From positions 1 to 37,466 of the forward strand of contig QMIW01000040.1 in assembly GCA_024434165.1 (NCBI GenBank): a DNA stretch of 37,466 nucleotides. The letters run 5' to 3'. The notes below the pieces were generated by a model. The model was not told where the DNA came from. It worked only from the letters and a program-made list of their open reading frames with translations, and searched no databases. This DNA comes from Chloroflexota bacterium. Its GTDB lineage: Bacteria > Chloroflexota > Anaerolineae > Anaerolineales > Villigracilaceae. The first letter of the stretch is position 1, and every line of letters begins with the position of its first letter. Positions 8,114 through 16,091 of the stretch are shown piece by piece. The translations under genes and the position numbers were made by a program.

Positions 8114-8267
8114 ATCCATTTATCCGCTTTTCAATCCGTTCCCCTCCAAATGGTGAGCGGGTTGACGCTGCGCGACATGGAGCGTAAATCCGTTTATCCG
8201 CTTCACTAATCCGTTACCCGTCCGTTTACCCACTTTTCAATCCGTTCCCCCAATCCGCTTTTCCCGA
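8107..8267 (-). repeat. Long AACGGAY-family repeat array before guaB
   Basis: About ten TCCGY units fill the gap between the cyclohydrolase and guaB. A repeated block (GTAAATCC(A/G)TTTATCCGCTT) occurs at 8109 and again near 8184, separated by about 40 bases of unrelated sequence (8146-8183) with no recognisable gene. The array ends at the guaB ribosome site AAAGGAA. Confidence 0.8.
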
Positions 8268-8278
8268 AAGGAACCCAA

Positions 8279-9763
8279 ATGAACGAAGAACTTTTTGACC
8301 GCTTTGACTCCCTCACCTTCGACGATGTCCTCATCGTCCCTGGCTACACCGAAGTGCTGCCCAACGAAACGGATGTGCGCGTACAACTCACGCCGACCAT
8401 TCATCTTAATATTCCGATCCTCTCCGCCGCTATGGATACGGTCACCGAAGCACGGCTGGCGATTGCACTGGCACGCGAAGGCGGAATGGGTATCATCCAT
8501 CGCAACATGCCACCCGAAAAACAAGCCGCCGAAGTGGAAAAGGTCAAGCGCTCGCAGTCAGGCATGATCGTTGAACCCATCAGCCTCCAGCCCGACGCGC
8601 CGCTCAGCCAAGCCGAAGAGATCATGTCCACCTATCACATCAGTGGCGTACCCATCACCGATGACAATGGCAAACTCGTCGGCATCCTCACCAACCGCGA
8701 CATCCGTTTTGTCGAACCGTCCGATTACAACCTGCCCGTCAACCAGTTCATGACCAGCGGAGAAAAACTCATCACCGCCAGGGTGGGTATCTCCATCAAA
8801 GAAGCCAAAGACATCCTGCAAAAATATCGCATCGAAAAACTTCCGCTTGTGGACGAGAACGGATTACTCAAAGGCTTGCTCACCGTCAAGGACATTCAAA
8901 AAGCGCGCGAGTATCCCAATGCCGCAACAGATTCAAAAGGTCGCCTTATCGTTGGCGCGGCAGTCGGCGTAGGCAAGGATGTTGAAACCCGTGTCGAGTT
9001 GATGCTCAAAGCAGGCGTGGATGCGGTCACCATTGATACCGCGCATGGACATTCCAAAGGCGTGCTCGAAGCCATCCGCCGCATCAAAGGTGCATGGAAA
9101 GACCTGCCCGTCTTCGCGGGCAACGTGGTCACAGCCGAAGGCGTAGATGCACTCGTCGAAGCAGGAGCAGACGCAATTAAAGTCGGAGTCGGTGCGGGGT
9201 CCATCTGCACAACGCGCGTTGTATCCGGCGCGGGCATGCCGCAAGTCTCCGCCATCTTCGAGTGTTCGCGCGCCGCACAAAAACATGGCATATCCGTTAT
9301 CGCGGATGGCGGCATCAAGTTCAGCGGCGACATCGTCAAAGCCATCGTCGCGGGCGGCAATGCCGTCATGCTTGGCAGTCTGCTTGCAGGTCTCGATGAA
9401 GCGCCAGGTGAGGTTATGCTTTATGAAGGTCGTCGCTTCAAGGAATATCGCGGCATGGGCAGTCTCGGAGCGATGAAAGGCTACGGCGTGGATCGCTACG
9501 CCACGGGTCAAAGTAGCAGCGGAAAACTCGTGCCCGAAGGCATCGAAGGTCGTGTACCGTATAAAGGTTTGCTCAGTGAATACGTTTATCAACTCGTCGG
9601 CGGTCTGCGCTCGGGCATGGGTTATGCCGGCGCCGCCTCGCTCGAAGACCTGCGTACCAAAACCCGCCTCACACGCATCACCAACGCGGGTCTCATCGAA
9701 AGCCACACGCATGATGTTATTATTACCAAGGAAGCCCCCAACTATCAGTTGAGCCAGCGATAA
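8279..9763 (+). CDS. guaB: GuaB, IMP dehydrogenase
   Basis: Oxidises IMP to XMP with NAD+, the first step toward GMP. The 494 residues show the barrel start [17 protein letters not shown], a CBS-domain pair at about residues 95-215 ([21 protein letters not shown] and [20 protein letters not shown]), the catalytic loop [17 protein letters not shown] with nucleophile Cys310, the phosphate-binding [11 protein letters not shown], and the flap region around [18 protein letters not shown]. Start ATG 8279 follows AAAGGAACCC. It follows the IMP-forming gene, so IMP is made and used within one operon. Nothing unusual in the protein. Confidence 0.97.
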   Translation: MNEELFDRFDSLTFDDVLIVPGYTEVLPNETDVRVQLTPTIHLNIPILSAAMDTVTEARLAIALAREGGMGIIHRNMPPEKQAAEVEKVKRSQSGMIVEPISLQPDAPLSQAEEIMSTYHISGVPITDDNGKLVGILTNRDIRFVEPSDYNLPVNQFMTSGEKLITARVGISIKEAKDILQKYRIEKLPLVDENGLLKGLLTVKDIQKAREYPNAATDSKGRLIVGAAVGVGKDVETRVELMLKAGVDAVTIDTAHGHSKGVLEAIRRIKGAWKDLPVFAGNVVTAEGVDALVEAGADAIKVGVGAGSICTTRVVSGAGMPQVSAIFECSRAAQKHGISVIADGGIKFSGDIVKAIVAGGNAVMLGSLLAGLDEAPGEVMLYEGRRFKEYRGMGSLGAMKGYGVDRYATGQSSSGKLVPEGIEGRVPYKGLLSEYVYQLVGGLRSGMGYAGAASLEDLRTKTRLTRITNAGLIESHTHDVIITKEAPNYQLSQR

Positions 9764-9764
9764 T

Positions 9765-9792
9765 GTAGGACAAGTCTATAGACTTGTCCTAC
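9765..9792. repeat. Perfect 28-base palindrome, copy 1
   Basis: The left half GTAGGACAAGTCTA is followed at once by its exact reverse complement, starting two bases after the guaB stop. The 16-base core CAAGTCTATAGACTTG is shared with the palindrome at 26747, but the outer arms differ. There is no U-tract, so it is not an obvious terminator; a dispersed palindromic repeat is more likely. Confidence 0.88.
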
Positions 9793-9802
9793 GCAACACG
9801 CG

Positions 9803-11173
9803 ATGGAGCCTAGATTGAATCTTCTTCACCTTCTCTCTCCTTTGGATGGACGCTACGCCGAGACCACAGCGCCTCTGCGGGATTACTTCTCCGAATTTGC
9901 TTTTCTGCGCGACAGAGTGCGCATCGAACTTAAACTTTTGCCTGCTCTTTCCAAAACAGGCTTGGTGCGCCCTCTAAGCGACTCCGAGTCCGCGCATCTC
10001 GAATCGATTCTCGCAAATTTCTCAGACACCGACGCAGAACTGATCCTCGAATACGAACGCAAGACTCGCCACGACGTCAAAGCCATCGAGTACTTCATCC
10101 AAAGCAAGTTCCAAAACACATCACTGGAAGATTTGATGCCGTGGATTCACTTCGGGCTGACATCCGAAGATACCAACAGTATTGGTCAAGCCATTGCGTT
10201 GAACGAATCGCGAAACCAAATAATTCTCCCAATTCTCCAATCTCTAATCTCCAGTCTCACCAATTTCGCCATCCGCCACAAATCCATCCCCATGCTCGCC
10301 CGCACGCATGGACAATTCGCCGTCCCCACTACATTGGGCAAAGAGTTCGCCGTCTACATCGCCCGCCTCAAAAAGACTCACGATGAGATTGCATCCCATA
10401 AATTTGAAGCCAAGTTGACGGGAGCCATTGGCAACTTCAATGCCCTGCAAGCCGCTGCCCCGCAAGTGGATTGGATTTCGTTCAGCCAGGAATTCGTCTC
10501 CAGTTTTGGGCTTGAGCCTAACCTGTTCACCACCCAAATCCTCCCCTACGATAATTGGGTGCGCTACTTCGACCTCATCCGATTAACGAATTCGATCCTG
10601 ATTGACTTCGCTCAAGACATCTGGCGTTACATCAGCGATGGCTATCTCAAACAAGCCGTCGTTGCGGGCGAAGTCGGTTCGTCCACCATGCCGCAGAAGG
10701 TCAACCCAATTGACTTTGAGAACGCCGAAGGCAATCTCGGCGTGGCAAATTCGCTTTTCATGCACTACGCCCAAAAGTTGACCGTCTCCCGCCTGCAGCG
10801 CGACCTCTCCGACTCCACTGTCCGCCGCACGTTCGGCACAGCGTTGGGTCACAGCCTGCTGGCATGGACCAACTTCCAGCGCGGTTTGAAGCGCATTGCT
10901 CCTGATGAGGAAAAACTCACAGCCGAATTAAATGCCCATTGGGAAGTCGTCTCCGAAGGCGCACAAACCATCCTGCGCGCTGCTGGAAAACCGGATGCTT
11001 ATGAATCGTTGAAAGAACAAACCCGCGGACGCGTCCTCACCGAAGCCGATTACAAAGCCTGGTGCGATTCGATTGATGTGGACAATGCAACGCGCGAGAA
11101 ATTGAAAGCTCTCTCACCGAAAAGTTACATCGGGCTGGCGGTCCAACTGGTGGACCGCATCTTAAATTCGTAG
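9803..11173 (+). CDS. purB: PurB, adenylosuccinate lyase
   Basis: Releases fumarate from SAICAR and from adenylosuccinate, so it serves both IMP synthesis and AMP formation. The 456 residues are of the long E. coli-like type: LSPLDGRYAETTAPLRDYF at the start, IHFGLTSEDTNSIGQAIAL, LARTHGQFAVPTTLGKEF with a catalytic His, and the signature GSSTMPQKVNPIDFENAEG in the flexible catalytic loop. The ATG at 9803 lacks a clear ribosome site; the palindrome at 9765-9792 is immediately upstream. It is the last purine gene of the cluster, and the next gene has its own start region. Confidence 0.96.
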   Translation: MEPRLNLLHLLSPLDGRYAETTAPLRDYFSEFAFLRDRVRIELKLLPALSKTGLVRPLSDSESAHLESILANFSDTDAELILEYERKTRHDVKAIEYFIQSKFQNTSLEDLMPWIHFGLTSEDTNSIGQAIALNESRNQIILPILQSLISSLTNFAIRHKSIPMLARTHGQFAVPTTLGKEFAVYIARLKKTHDEIASHKFEAKLTGAIGNFNALQAAAPQVDWISFSQEFVSSFGLEPNLFTTQILPYDNWVRYFDLIRLTNSILIDFAQDIWRYISDGYLKQAVVAGEVGSSTMPQKVNPIDFENAEGNLGVANSLFMHYAQKLTVSRLQRDLSDSTVRRTFGTALGHSLLAWTNFQRGLKRIAPDEEKLTAELNAHWEVVSEGAQTILRAAGKPDAYESLKEQTRGRVLTEADYKAWCDSIDVDNATREKLKALSPKSYIGLAVQLVDRILNS

Positions 11174-11237
11174 CCCGCCTTTCGCAGCGCGCGGGATTCA
11201 TCCACGTTTTCGGGGAACCATAAGCATTTTCGTCGGT

Positions 11238-11243
11238 TATACT
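11238..11243 (+). promoter_or_regulatory. Candidate -10 box (TATACT) for the flavoprotein gene
   Basis: TATACT lies 9 bases before the ATG at 11253 with no clear -35 box and no standard ribosome site, which would suit a leaderless or near-leaderless transcript. Weak on its own. Confidence 0.4.
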
Positions 11244-11252
11244 GGCGGGGCA

Positions 11253-12497
11253 ATGACCTTCAAAACGCTTTCATCTACCTGGGATATCGTCGTCATCGGC
11301 GGCGGGGCGGCGGGATTCTTCGCCGCCATCCGCTGCGCGGAACTCGACCCCAGTCTGCATGTGCTTATCCTCGAAAAAGCCCGCCAGACTCTCGGCAAAG
11401 TGCTCATATCCGGCGGCGGGCGGTGCAACGTCACACACGCTTGCTTCGACCCCGCCAAACTCATCACCCGCTATCCGCGCGGCGGGAATGAATTGCGCGG
11501 CGCGTTTTCGCGTTTTCAACCCAAAGACACGGTCGGGTGGTTTGAAGAACGCGGTGTAAGATTGAAAACCGAGAGCGACGGGCGCATGTTCCCCGTCACG
11601 GACGATTCGAACACCATCGCAAATTGCCTGCGCGATTCCGCCAGGCAGGCAGGCGTGCATGTCGAGTTGGGCGCTTCCGTTTCGAGCGTGGAAAAAACTC
11701 CGCAAGGCGGATTCAGCCTTGAGGTCAGAAGAGAAGCGCAGGCATTTCATCTCCAAACGAAAAAACTGTTGTTCGCCACCGGCGGCGACCGCAAATCCCT
11801 GCATATCATTCAATCGCTCGGGCACACCATCGTTGACCCTGTGCCGTCGTTGTTTACGTTCAACATCAAAGACAAACGCATTGACGGTCTCTCCGGTTTA
11901 TCGGTGGCGGATGCAACCCTGAAAATGGATTCTCTTACCGCGCGCGGTCCGTTGTTGATCACGCACTGGGGCATGAGCGGACCCGCCGTGCTGCGACTCT
12001 CCGCCTGGGGCGCGCGAATTTTATTCGAAAAGAACTACGCCTCATCCCTGACTGTGAACTGGCTTGGCGATTACAGACTCGATTCTGCGCTGGAAGTTTT
12101 ACAACGCAGCAAAGACTGGCACGAGAACGCGCGCAGGAAAGTTTCGTCACAGCCGGCGTTTTCGCAAATCCCAAGTCGACTCTGGAAACAGTTGGCGCAT
12201 TTCATCGGCGACAAGAATTGGGCGGATGTTTCCAAAGCGGAGTTGCAAAAACTCGCCCGGGAACTTACGGCGGGCGAATACAAAATTCAAGGCAAGGGGC
12301 AGTTCAAGGAAGAGTTCGTCACCTGCGGCGGCGTGAGTTTGAAGGAGGTGGATTTCAAAACCATGCAAAGCCGCATCGTGGACGGGCTATTTTTTGCAGG
12401 TGAAGTGTTGGATATTGACGGACTCACAGGCGGCTTCAATTTTCAAGCTGCATGGACGACGGGCTGGCTGGCGGGTAACGAATTAGGAAACAGGTAA
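11253..12497 (+). CDS. BaiN/HI0933-family FAD flavoprotein
   Basis: A 414-residue NAD(P)/FAD-dependent oxidoreductase of the HI0933 (BaiN/YhiN) family. The N-terminal dinucleotide fold is DIVVIGGGAAGFFAAIRCAE. The family motifs GKVLISGGGRCNVTH, LLFATGGDRKSL, GLSGLSVADATLK and the C-terminal VLDIDGLTGGFNFQAAWTTG (second FAD contact) are all present. The physiological substrate is not known for most members; one is reported to reduce bile-acid intermediates, but that cannot be transferred here. Likely cytosolic, as no signal or membrane segment is seen. It follows purB by 79 bases with its own TATACT-like box, so it is probably not part of the purine transcript. Confidence 0.9.
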   Translation: MTFKTLSSTWDIVVIGGGAAGFFAAIRCAELDPSLHVLILEKARQTLGKVLISGGGRCNVTHACFDPAKLITRYPRGGNELRGAFSRFQPKDTVGWFEERGVRLKTESDGRMFPVTDDSNTIANCLRDSARQAGVHVELGASVSSVEKTPQGGFSLEVRREAQAFHLQTKKLLFATGGDRKSLHIIQSLGHTIVDPVPSLFTFNIKDKRIDGLSGLSVADATLKMDSLTARGPLLITHWGMSGPAVLRLSAWGARILFEKNYASSLTVNWLGDYRLDSALEVLQRSKDWHENARRKVSSQPAFSQIPSRLWKQLAHFIGDKNWADVSKAELQKLARELTAGEYKIQGKGQFKEEFVTCGGVSLKEVDFKTMQSRIVDGLFFAGEVLDIDGLTGGFNFQAAWTTGWLAGNELGNR

Positions 12498-12538
12498 ATG
12501 GATCTTCGAATCCGTTTCCCATCCACGCAAATTTTCCA

Positions 12539-12567
12539 TTGACCCACAGCCCATTCTCCCGTACAAT
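12539..12567 (+). promoter_or_regulatory. Sigma-70-type promoter
   Basis: TTGACC and TACAAT are separated by exactly 17 bases, 40 bases before the ATG at 12608. Probably drives the one-carbon cluster. Confidence 0.7.
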
Positions 12568-12607
12568 CCCCCAGAAAATTATATATAATTTAAGAAGGAT
12601 ACACGCA

Positions 12608-12937
12608 ATGGCAAAATATCGAGTCACCTACTGGCGGGACATCCCCCAATCGTTCATCGTCGAAGGCGACGGGCACACGGTGAAAAGGCAACTCTCGCAG
12701 AAAACTCAAAACAAGATTGACGCCTACGCAATGGCAATCGGCGCCACGTCCACGACGGACTATGCAAAGGAATACAAGCGCGGCGAATGGATCGAACGCG
12801 AAGGCGCGCCCGAAGAAGTTGCCGAGGCGCTTCTTTCTGAACTGGAAGCGGATGCCGCGATGATAGCGATTCCCCGCCGGGAGATAACCCTCACCCCCGC
12901 CCCTCTCCCCCAAGGAGAGGGGATAAGCGATGACTAA
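12608..12937 (+). CDS. Small 'virulence factor' family (PF13769-type) protein
   Basis: A 109-residue cytosolic protein beginning AKYRVTYWRDIPQSFIVEG. It resembles the family called Virulence_fact, whose name is misleading: to my recollection its genes commonly sit beside RACo-like activators and methyltransferases, as here. The biochemical role is unknown. The start at ATG 12608 follows AGAAGGA and lies downstream of a good promoter. The last residues, ITLTPAPLPQGEG, are not family sequence: they are the translation of a dispersed CCCTCACCCC/GGAGAGGGG hairpin repeat that entered the 3' end. The stop overlaps the next start by 8 bases, so the repeat also brought the two genes into a coupled arrangement. 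Confidence 0.75.
   Translation: MAKYRVTYWRDIPQSFIVEGDGHTVKRQLSQKTQNKIDAYAMAIGATSTTDYAKEYKRGEWIEREGAPEEVAEALLSELEADAAMIAIPRREITLTPAPLPQGEGISDD
12888..12923 (+). repeat. CCCTCACCCC hairpin repeat, copy 1
   Basis: CCCCTCTCC and GGAGAGGGG pair perfectly around a 5-base loop (12900-12922). The same type of element recurs at 28080-28150. Here it is translated as the tail of the gene at 12608. Confidence 0.8.
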
Positions 12938-15029
12938 GAAACACAACATCATCCTGCAGCCATCGGGTCGGCGCGGACAAATTGACGAAGGCACATCCGT
13001 CCGAACCGCCGCGCGCGAATTGGGCGTGGAGATCGAATCCATTTGCGCCGAGAATGCCACCTGCGGCAAGTGCATGGTTTTAGTCGAGCAGGGCCGCTTC
13101 GAGAAGTACAACATTGAGTCGAAGCGTGAGAACCTCTCTCCTGTCGGCACAGAAGAACGCGCTTATCTCGAACGCAGACCAAAGTTATTAAAAGAAAAAG
13201 GCTGGGAAATAGGGCAGGTACGGCTCTCGTGCCAGGCGAAGATTTACGGCGATGTGCTGATCAACGTCCCCGAGGAAAGCCGCGGCAACAAACAGATCGT
13301 CCGTAAAAGCGCGCGGGAACGCGAGATCGAGATCAAACCTGCGGTTCGCAAGTACCTGGTCTCGATGAGTCCGCCCACGCTGGAGCGACCAATTGCGGAT
13401 TGGGAACGTCTCGCCAAGGGGTTGGAAACTTCGATGGCGTTGGTGCGCGGCACGGACGAGAAACTTCCGCGCTGGTACGAACTCGAAATTGATTACGCCT
13501 GCCTGCGGTCTCTCTCGAAGACGCTCCGCGAGGCGAAATGGAACGTGACCGTCTCGGTTTGGAACGACAGGGAGGTCATTGCCGTCCAGCCTGGCTACCA
13601 TGAGGACAGTTACGGCGCGGCGGTGGACATCGGCTCGACGACGGTGGCGTTGTATCTTTGTAATTTGAGAACGGGGGAAATCGTAGCGGCGGAATCCGAG
13701 ATGAATCCGCAGATCGTGTACGGCGAGGACGTGATGTCCCGCATCCAGTATGCGATTGACCAGCCCGACGGCTTGGAGAAACTGCACCAGGCGATCATCG
13801 GCACGTTGAACAAGTTGTTGAAGCAGGCGGTGAAGTCGGCGAATGAATCTGGAGTCCAGAAGCTTGCTTCTGAAACGACGGCATACCACCCTGCGGCACA
13901 TAGCCGCCTGACTCCAAACGATATTCTGGAAATGGTCTTGGTGGGCAATTCCACCATGCACCACATCCTGTTGAATCTGCATCCGAAGGATTTGGGGCTG
14001 GCTCCTTTTGTCCCTGCCATTCACAAGTCGGTGGACATCAAGGCGCGGGAGTTGGGCTTGCACATCAACCCAGCGGGGAACATCCACGTCCTGCCTACCA
14101 TCGCTTCGTTCGTCGGCGCGGATACCAGCGCGGTGATCCTCGCCGAAGAGCCGCACAAGCAGGATGAGAACTGGCTGTTGATTGACATCGGCACGAACGC
14201 AGAATTGGTTTTGGGAAACCGCAAGCGCCTGGTCTGCACCTCCACACCGACAGGACCCGCGCTCGAAGGCGCTCACGTCGAGTACGGGATGCGCGCCGCG
14301 CCAGGCGCGATGGAACGAGTCCACATTGACGAAAGGACCCTCGAACCGAAGTACAAGGTCATCGGGGTGGAAGGCTGGAACACCGACCATGCCGAGTTCA
14401 AAGGTCACGTCAAAGGGATTTGCGGCTCGGCGATTATTGATGCGGTAGCGGAACTGTTCCGCACGGGAATCGTCGACTCGCGCGGCAAGTTCAGGAAAGA
14501 TTTAAATACGAAGCGCGTGCGGGAGGGAGAATCGGGCTGGGAGTACGTCATTGCCTGGAAGGAGGAAACCTCCATCGGGCGCGACATCCCCATCACCCAG
14601 CAGGATGTGCGTCAAATTCAACTGGCGAAGGCGGCGCTCTTCACTGCGGCGCGCACCTTATTGAAGCGCAGCAATTTGGAAAGCCCTGATAAAATCATTT
14701 TGGCTGGCGGTTTTGGAAGTTACATTGACAAGGAAAAAGCCATGCTCATCGGGCTGATTCCCGATTGCGAACTGGACAAGGTCTATGCGGTTGGGAATGC
14801 GGCAGGCGACGGCGCGCGCATCGCGCTGTTGAACGTCGAAAAACGGAATGAGATTGATTCGGTCACACGCAAGGTGGAGCGTTTTGAACTGCCCACCGAC
14901 CCCGAATTCCAAAACCAGTTCATGCTGGCGACGAGTTTTCCGCACATGAGCGAGCCGTTTCCCCACATCGCGCACTTGATCCCACACCGCAAGGCGGATC
15001 CGCTGGCGAAGAATTTCATGAGCAAATAA
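12930..15029 (+). CDS. 2Fe-2S ASKHA protein, RACo-type reductive activator of corrinoid proteins
   Basis: Members of this family use ATP to drive reduction of inactive Co(II) corrinoid back to Co(I) in methyltransferase systems. The 699 residues start with a ferredoxin-like domain whose cluster ligands are visible: Cys39, Cys45, Cys48 (CAENATCGKC) and Cys101 (LSCQAK). A linker of about 100 residues follows. From about 228 the ASKHA ATPase domain (DUF4445) runs to the end, with AAVDIGSTTVALYLCNL, VGNSTMHHILLNL, LLIDIGTNAELVLGN and ILAGGFGSYIDKEKA as the phosphate and nucleotide motifs. It overlaps the small upstream gene by 8 bases and is followed by two methyltransferase genes, which fits an activator role. 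The partner corrinoid protein is not in the window. Confidence 0.88.
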   Translation: MTKKHNIILQPSGRRGQIDEGTSVRTAARELGVEIESICAENATCGKCMVLVEQGRFEKYNIESKRENLSPVGTEERAYLERRPKLLKEKGWEIGQVRLSCQAKIYGDVLINVPEESRGNKQIVRKSAREREIEIKPAVRKYLVSMSPPTLERPIADWERLAKGLETSMALVRGTDEKLPRWYELEIDYACLRSLSKTLREAKWNVTVSVWNDREVIAVQPGYHEDSYGAAVDIGSTTVALYLCNLRTGEIVAAESEMNPQIVYGEDVMSRIQYAIDQPDGLEKLHQAIIGTLNKLLKQAVKSANESGVQKLASETTAYHPAAHSRLTPNDILEMVLVGNSTMHHILLNLHPKDLGLAPFVPAIHKSVDIKARELGLHINPAGNIHVLPTIASFVGADTSAVILAEEPHKQDENWLLIDIGTNAELVLGNRKRLVCTSTPTGPALEGAHVEYGMRAAPGAMERVHIDERTLEPKYKVIGVEGWNTDHAEFKGHVKGICGSAIIDAVAELFRTGIVDSRGKFRKDLNTKRVREGESGWEYVIAWKEETSIGRDIPITQQDVRQIQLAKAALFTAARTLLKRSNLESPDKIILAGGFGSYIDKEKAMLIGLIPDCELDKVYAVGNAAGDGARIALLNVEKRNEIDSVTRKVERFELPTDPEFQNQFMLATSFPHMSEPFPHIAHLIPHRKADPLAKNFMSK

Positions 15030-15032
15030 TTT

Positions 15033-15103
15033 ACCGCCAAGCACGCGAAGTCCGCCAAGAAAACCTTCTTTTTTTTCTTTGCGCTCTTAGCGGGCTTCGC
15101 GGT
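15033..15103. repeat. ACCGC...GCGGT imperfect hairpin repeat, copy 1
   Basis: The left arm (starting ACCGCCAAGCACGCGAAG) and right arm (ending GGGCTTCGCGGT) pair imperfectly around a T-rich centre. A second copy is at 29496-29565. The type is a common dispersed element with AAGNNCGC periodicity. It could also serve as a transcription end because of the central T-run. Confidence 0.75.
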
Positions 15104-15122
15104 TCAAATATTGGAGATGGTA

Positions 15123-16004
15123 ATGAATAGATTTCTAGAACGCTTGAACGGCGGGGAGATTCTCGTTGCGGATGGGGCAACGGGCTCGAATTTGCAGAAG
15201 ATGGGACTCAAACCGGGAAAGCCGCCCGAGGATTTGGTGGTTGACGACCCCGATACGATTCTGAAACTCGCTTCTTCCTTCGCCCAGGCTGGATCGGACA
15301 TCATCCTGACCTGCACCTTCGGTGGGACGCGCATGCGCATGAAAGACTCGAAGTACCAGGATCGCGCGCCTGAGGTCAATATGCGTGCGGCGGAGATTGC
15401 ACGCAAAGCCGCTTCGCTGAACAACGGATTGGTCGCAGGCTCAATGGGACCTGTAGGCGGGATCATCAAGCCGTACGGTCCGCTAGAATATGAAGATGTG
15501 AAGGCGACGTTTGCCGAGCAAGCCAAAGCCCTTGCCGAAGGCGGCGTGGACTTTTTGCTGATCGAAACGATGTTCGCTTTTGAAGAGACCACCGCCGCCT
15601 TTGAAGGCGCGCGCTCGGTGACGGATTTGCCGATTGTCGTCTCTTTCAGTTACGACCGCGGCACGCGCACGATGATGGGCGTCAAGCCGAAGGATGTGAT
15701 CAAGAAATATTCCGAGATGGGTGCGGCGATGGTCGGCGCAAATTGCGGCACAACGCTGGAAAACATGGAAGCGGTTGTCAAGGAATATGCCGCCACCCTG
15801 CCGAACGTCCCGCTGTGGGTCAAACCGAACGCGGGCGTCCCCCATATGGATATCGAGACCGAGCAGGGCGTGTACGATATGGGTCCCGAAGATATGGCGA
15901 AATTTGCAAAGAGGTATGTCGAGTTAGGTGCAAAGGTGGTCGGCGGGTGCTGCGGAAATACGGCAGAGCATATCGCGGCGATTGTGAGGGCGGTGAAGGG
16001 GTAA
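15123..16004 (+). CDS. Homocysteine S-methyltransferase / BHMT-like protein
   Basis: A zinc-dependent methyltransferase barrel of 293 residues. It starts FLERLNGGEILVADGATGSNLQ, typical of this family, and has the zinc cysteines in MVGANCGTTLENM and VVGGCCGNTAEHI. Likely reaction: methyl transfer to homocysteine or a related thiol. The methyl donor cannot be read from sequence; betaine, methylated thiols or a methyl-corrinoid are all possible. The start is placed at ATG 15123 because GGAG at 15113-15116 lies 6 bases before it; ATG 15117 and TTG 15111 are in frame but badly placed. It lies between a RACo-type activator and a UroD/MtaA-like protein, so a corrinoid-linked demethylation role is plausible. 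Confidence 0.88.
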   Translation: MNRFLERLNGGEILVADGATGSNLQKMGLKPGKPPEDLVVDDPDTILKLASSFAQAGSDIILTCTFGGTRMRMKDSKYQDRAPEVNMRAAEIARKAASLNNGLVAGSMGPVGGIIKPYGPLEYEDVKATFAEQAKALAEGGVDFLLIETMFAFEETTAAFEGARSVTDLPIVVSFSYDRGTRTMMGVKPKDVIKKYSEMGAAMVGANCGTTLENMEAVVKEYAATLPNVPLWVKPNAGVPHMDIETEQGVYDMGPEDMAKFAKRYVELGAKVVGGCCGNTAEHIAAIVRAVKG

Positions 16005-16007
16005 TTA

Positions 16008-16078
16008 GTAAAGGGTAAAGGGTAAAGGGTAATTGGTGAAATGAAACTGGAGAATTAGAGAATTGAAACTGGAGATTG
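16008..16078 (+). repeat. Low-complexity intergenic spacer with GTAAAGG direct repeats
   Basis: Three tandem GTAAAGG units at about 16008-16030, then GAAACTGGAGA twice (near 16041 and 16067). No coding sign. Such word-like spacers recur in this genome. Confidence 0.65.
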
Positions 16079-16091
16079 GTTGGAACGAGAA

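Noticed and set aside
9765-9792. Rho-independent terminator after guaB
   Set aside because: The palindrome is perfect but is not followed by a T-run, and a second copy lies between divergent genes where a terminator makes no sense.
12539-12607. Longer N-terminus for the small protein at 12608
   Set aside because: The extension would translate a good TTGACC/TACAAT promoter, whereas ATG 12608 has a ribosome site and matches the family start.
13188-14408. A 406-codon minus-strand open frame opposite the RACo-type gene
   Set aside because: Arg/His/Val-rich with no recognisable motif, entirely within a gene with strong family evidence on the plus strand.
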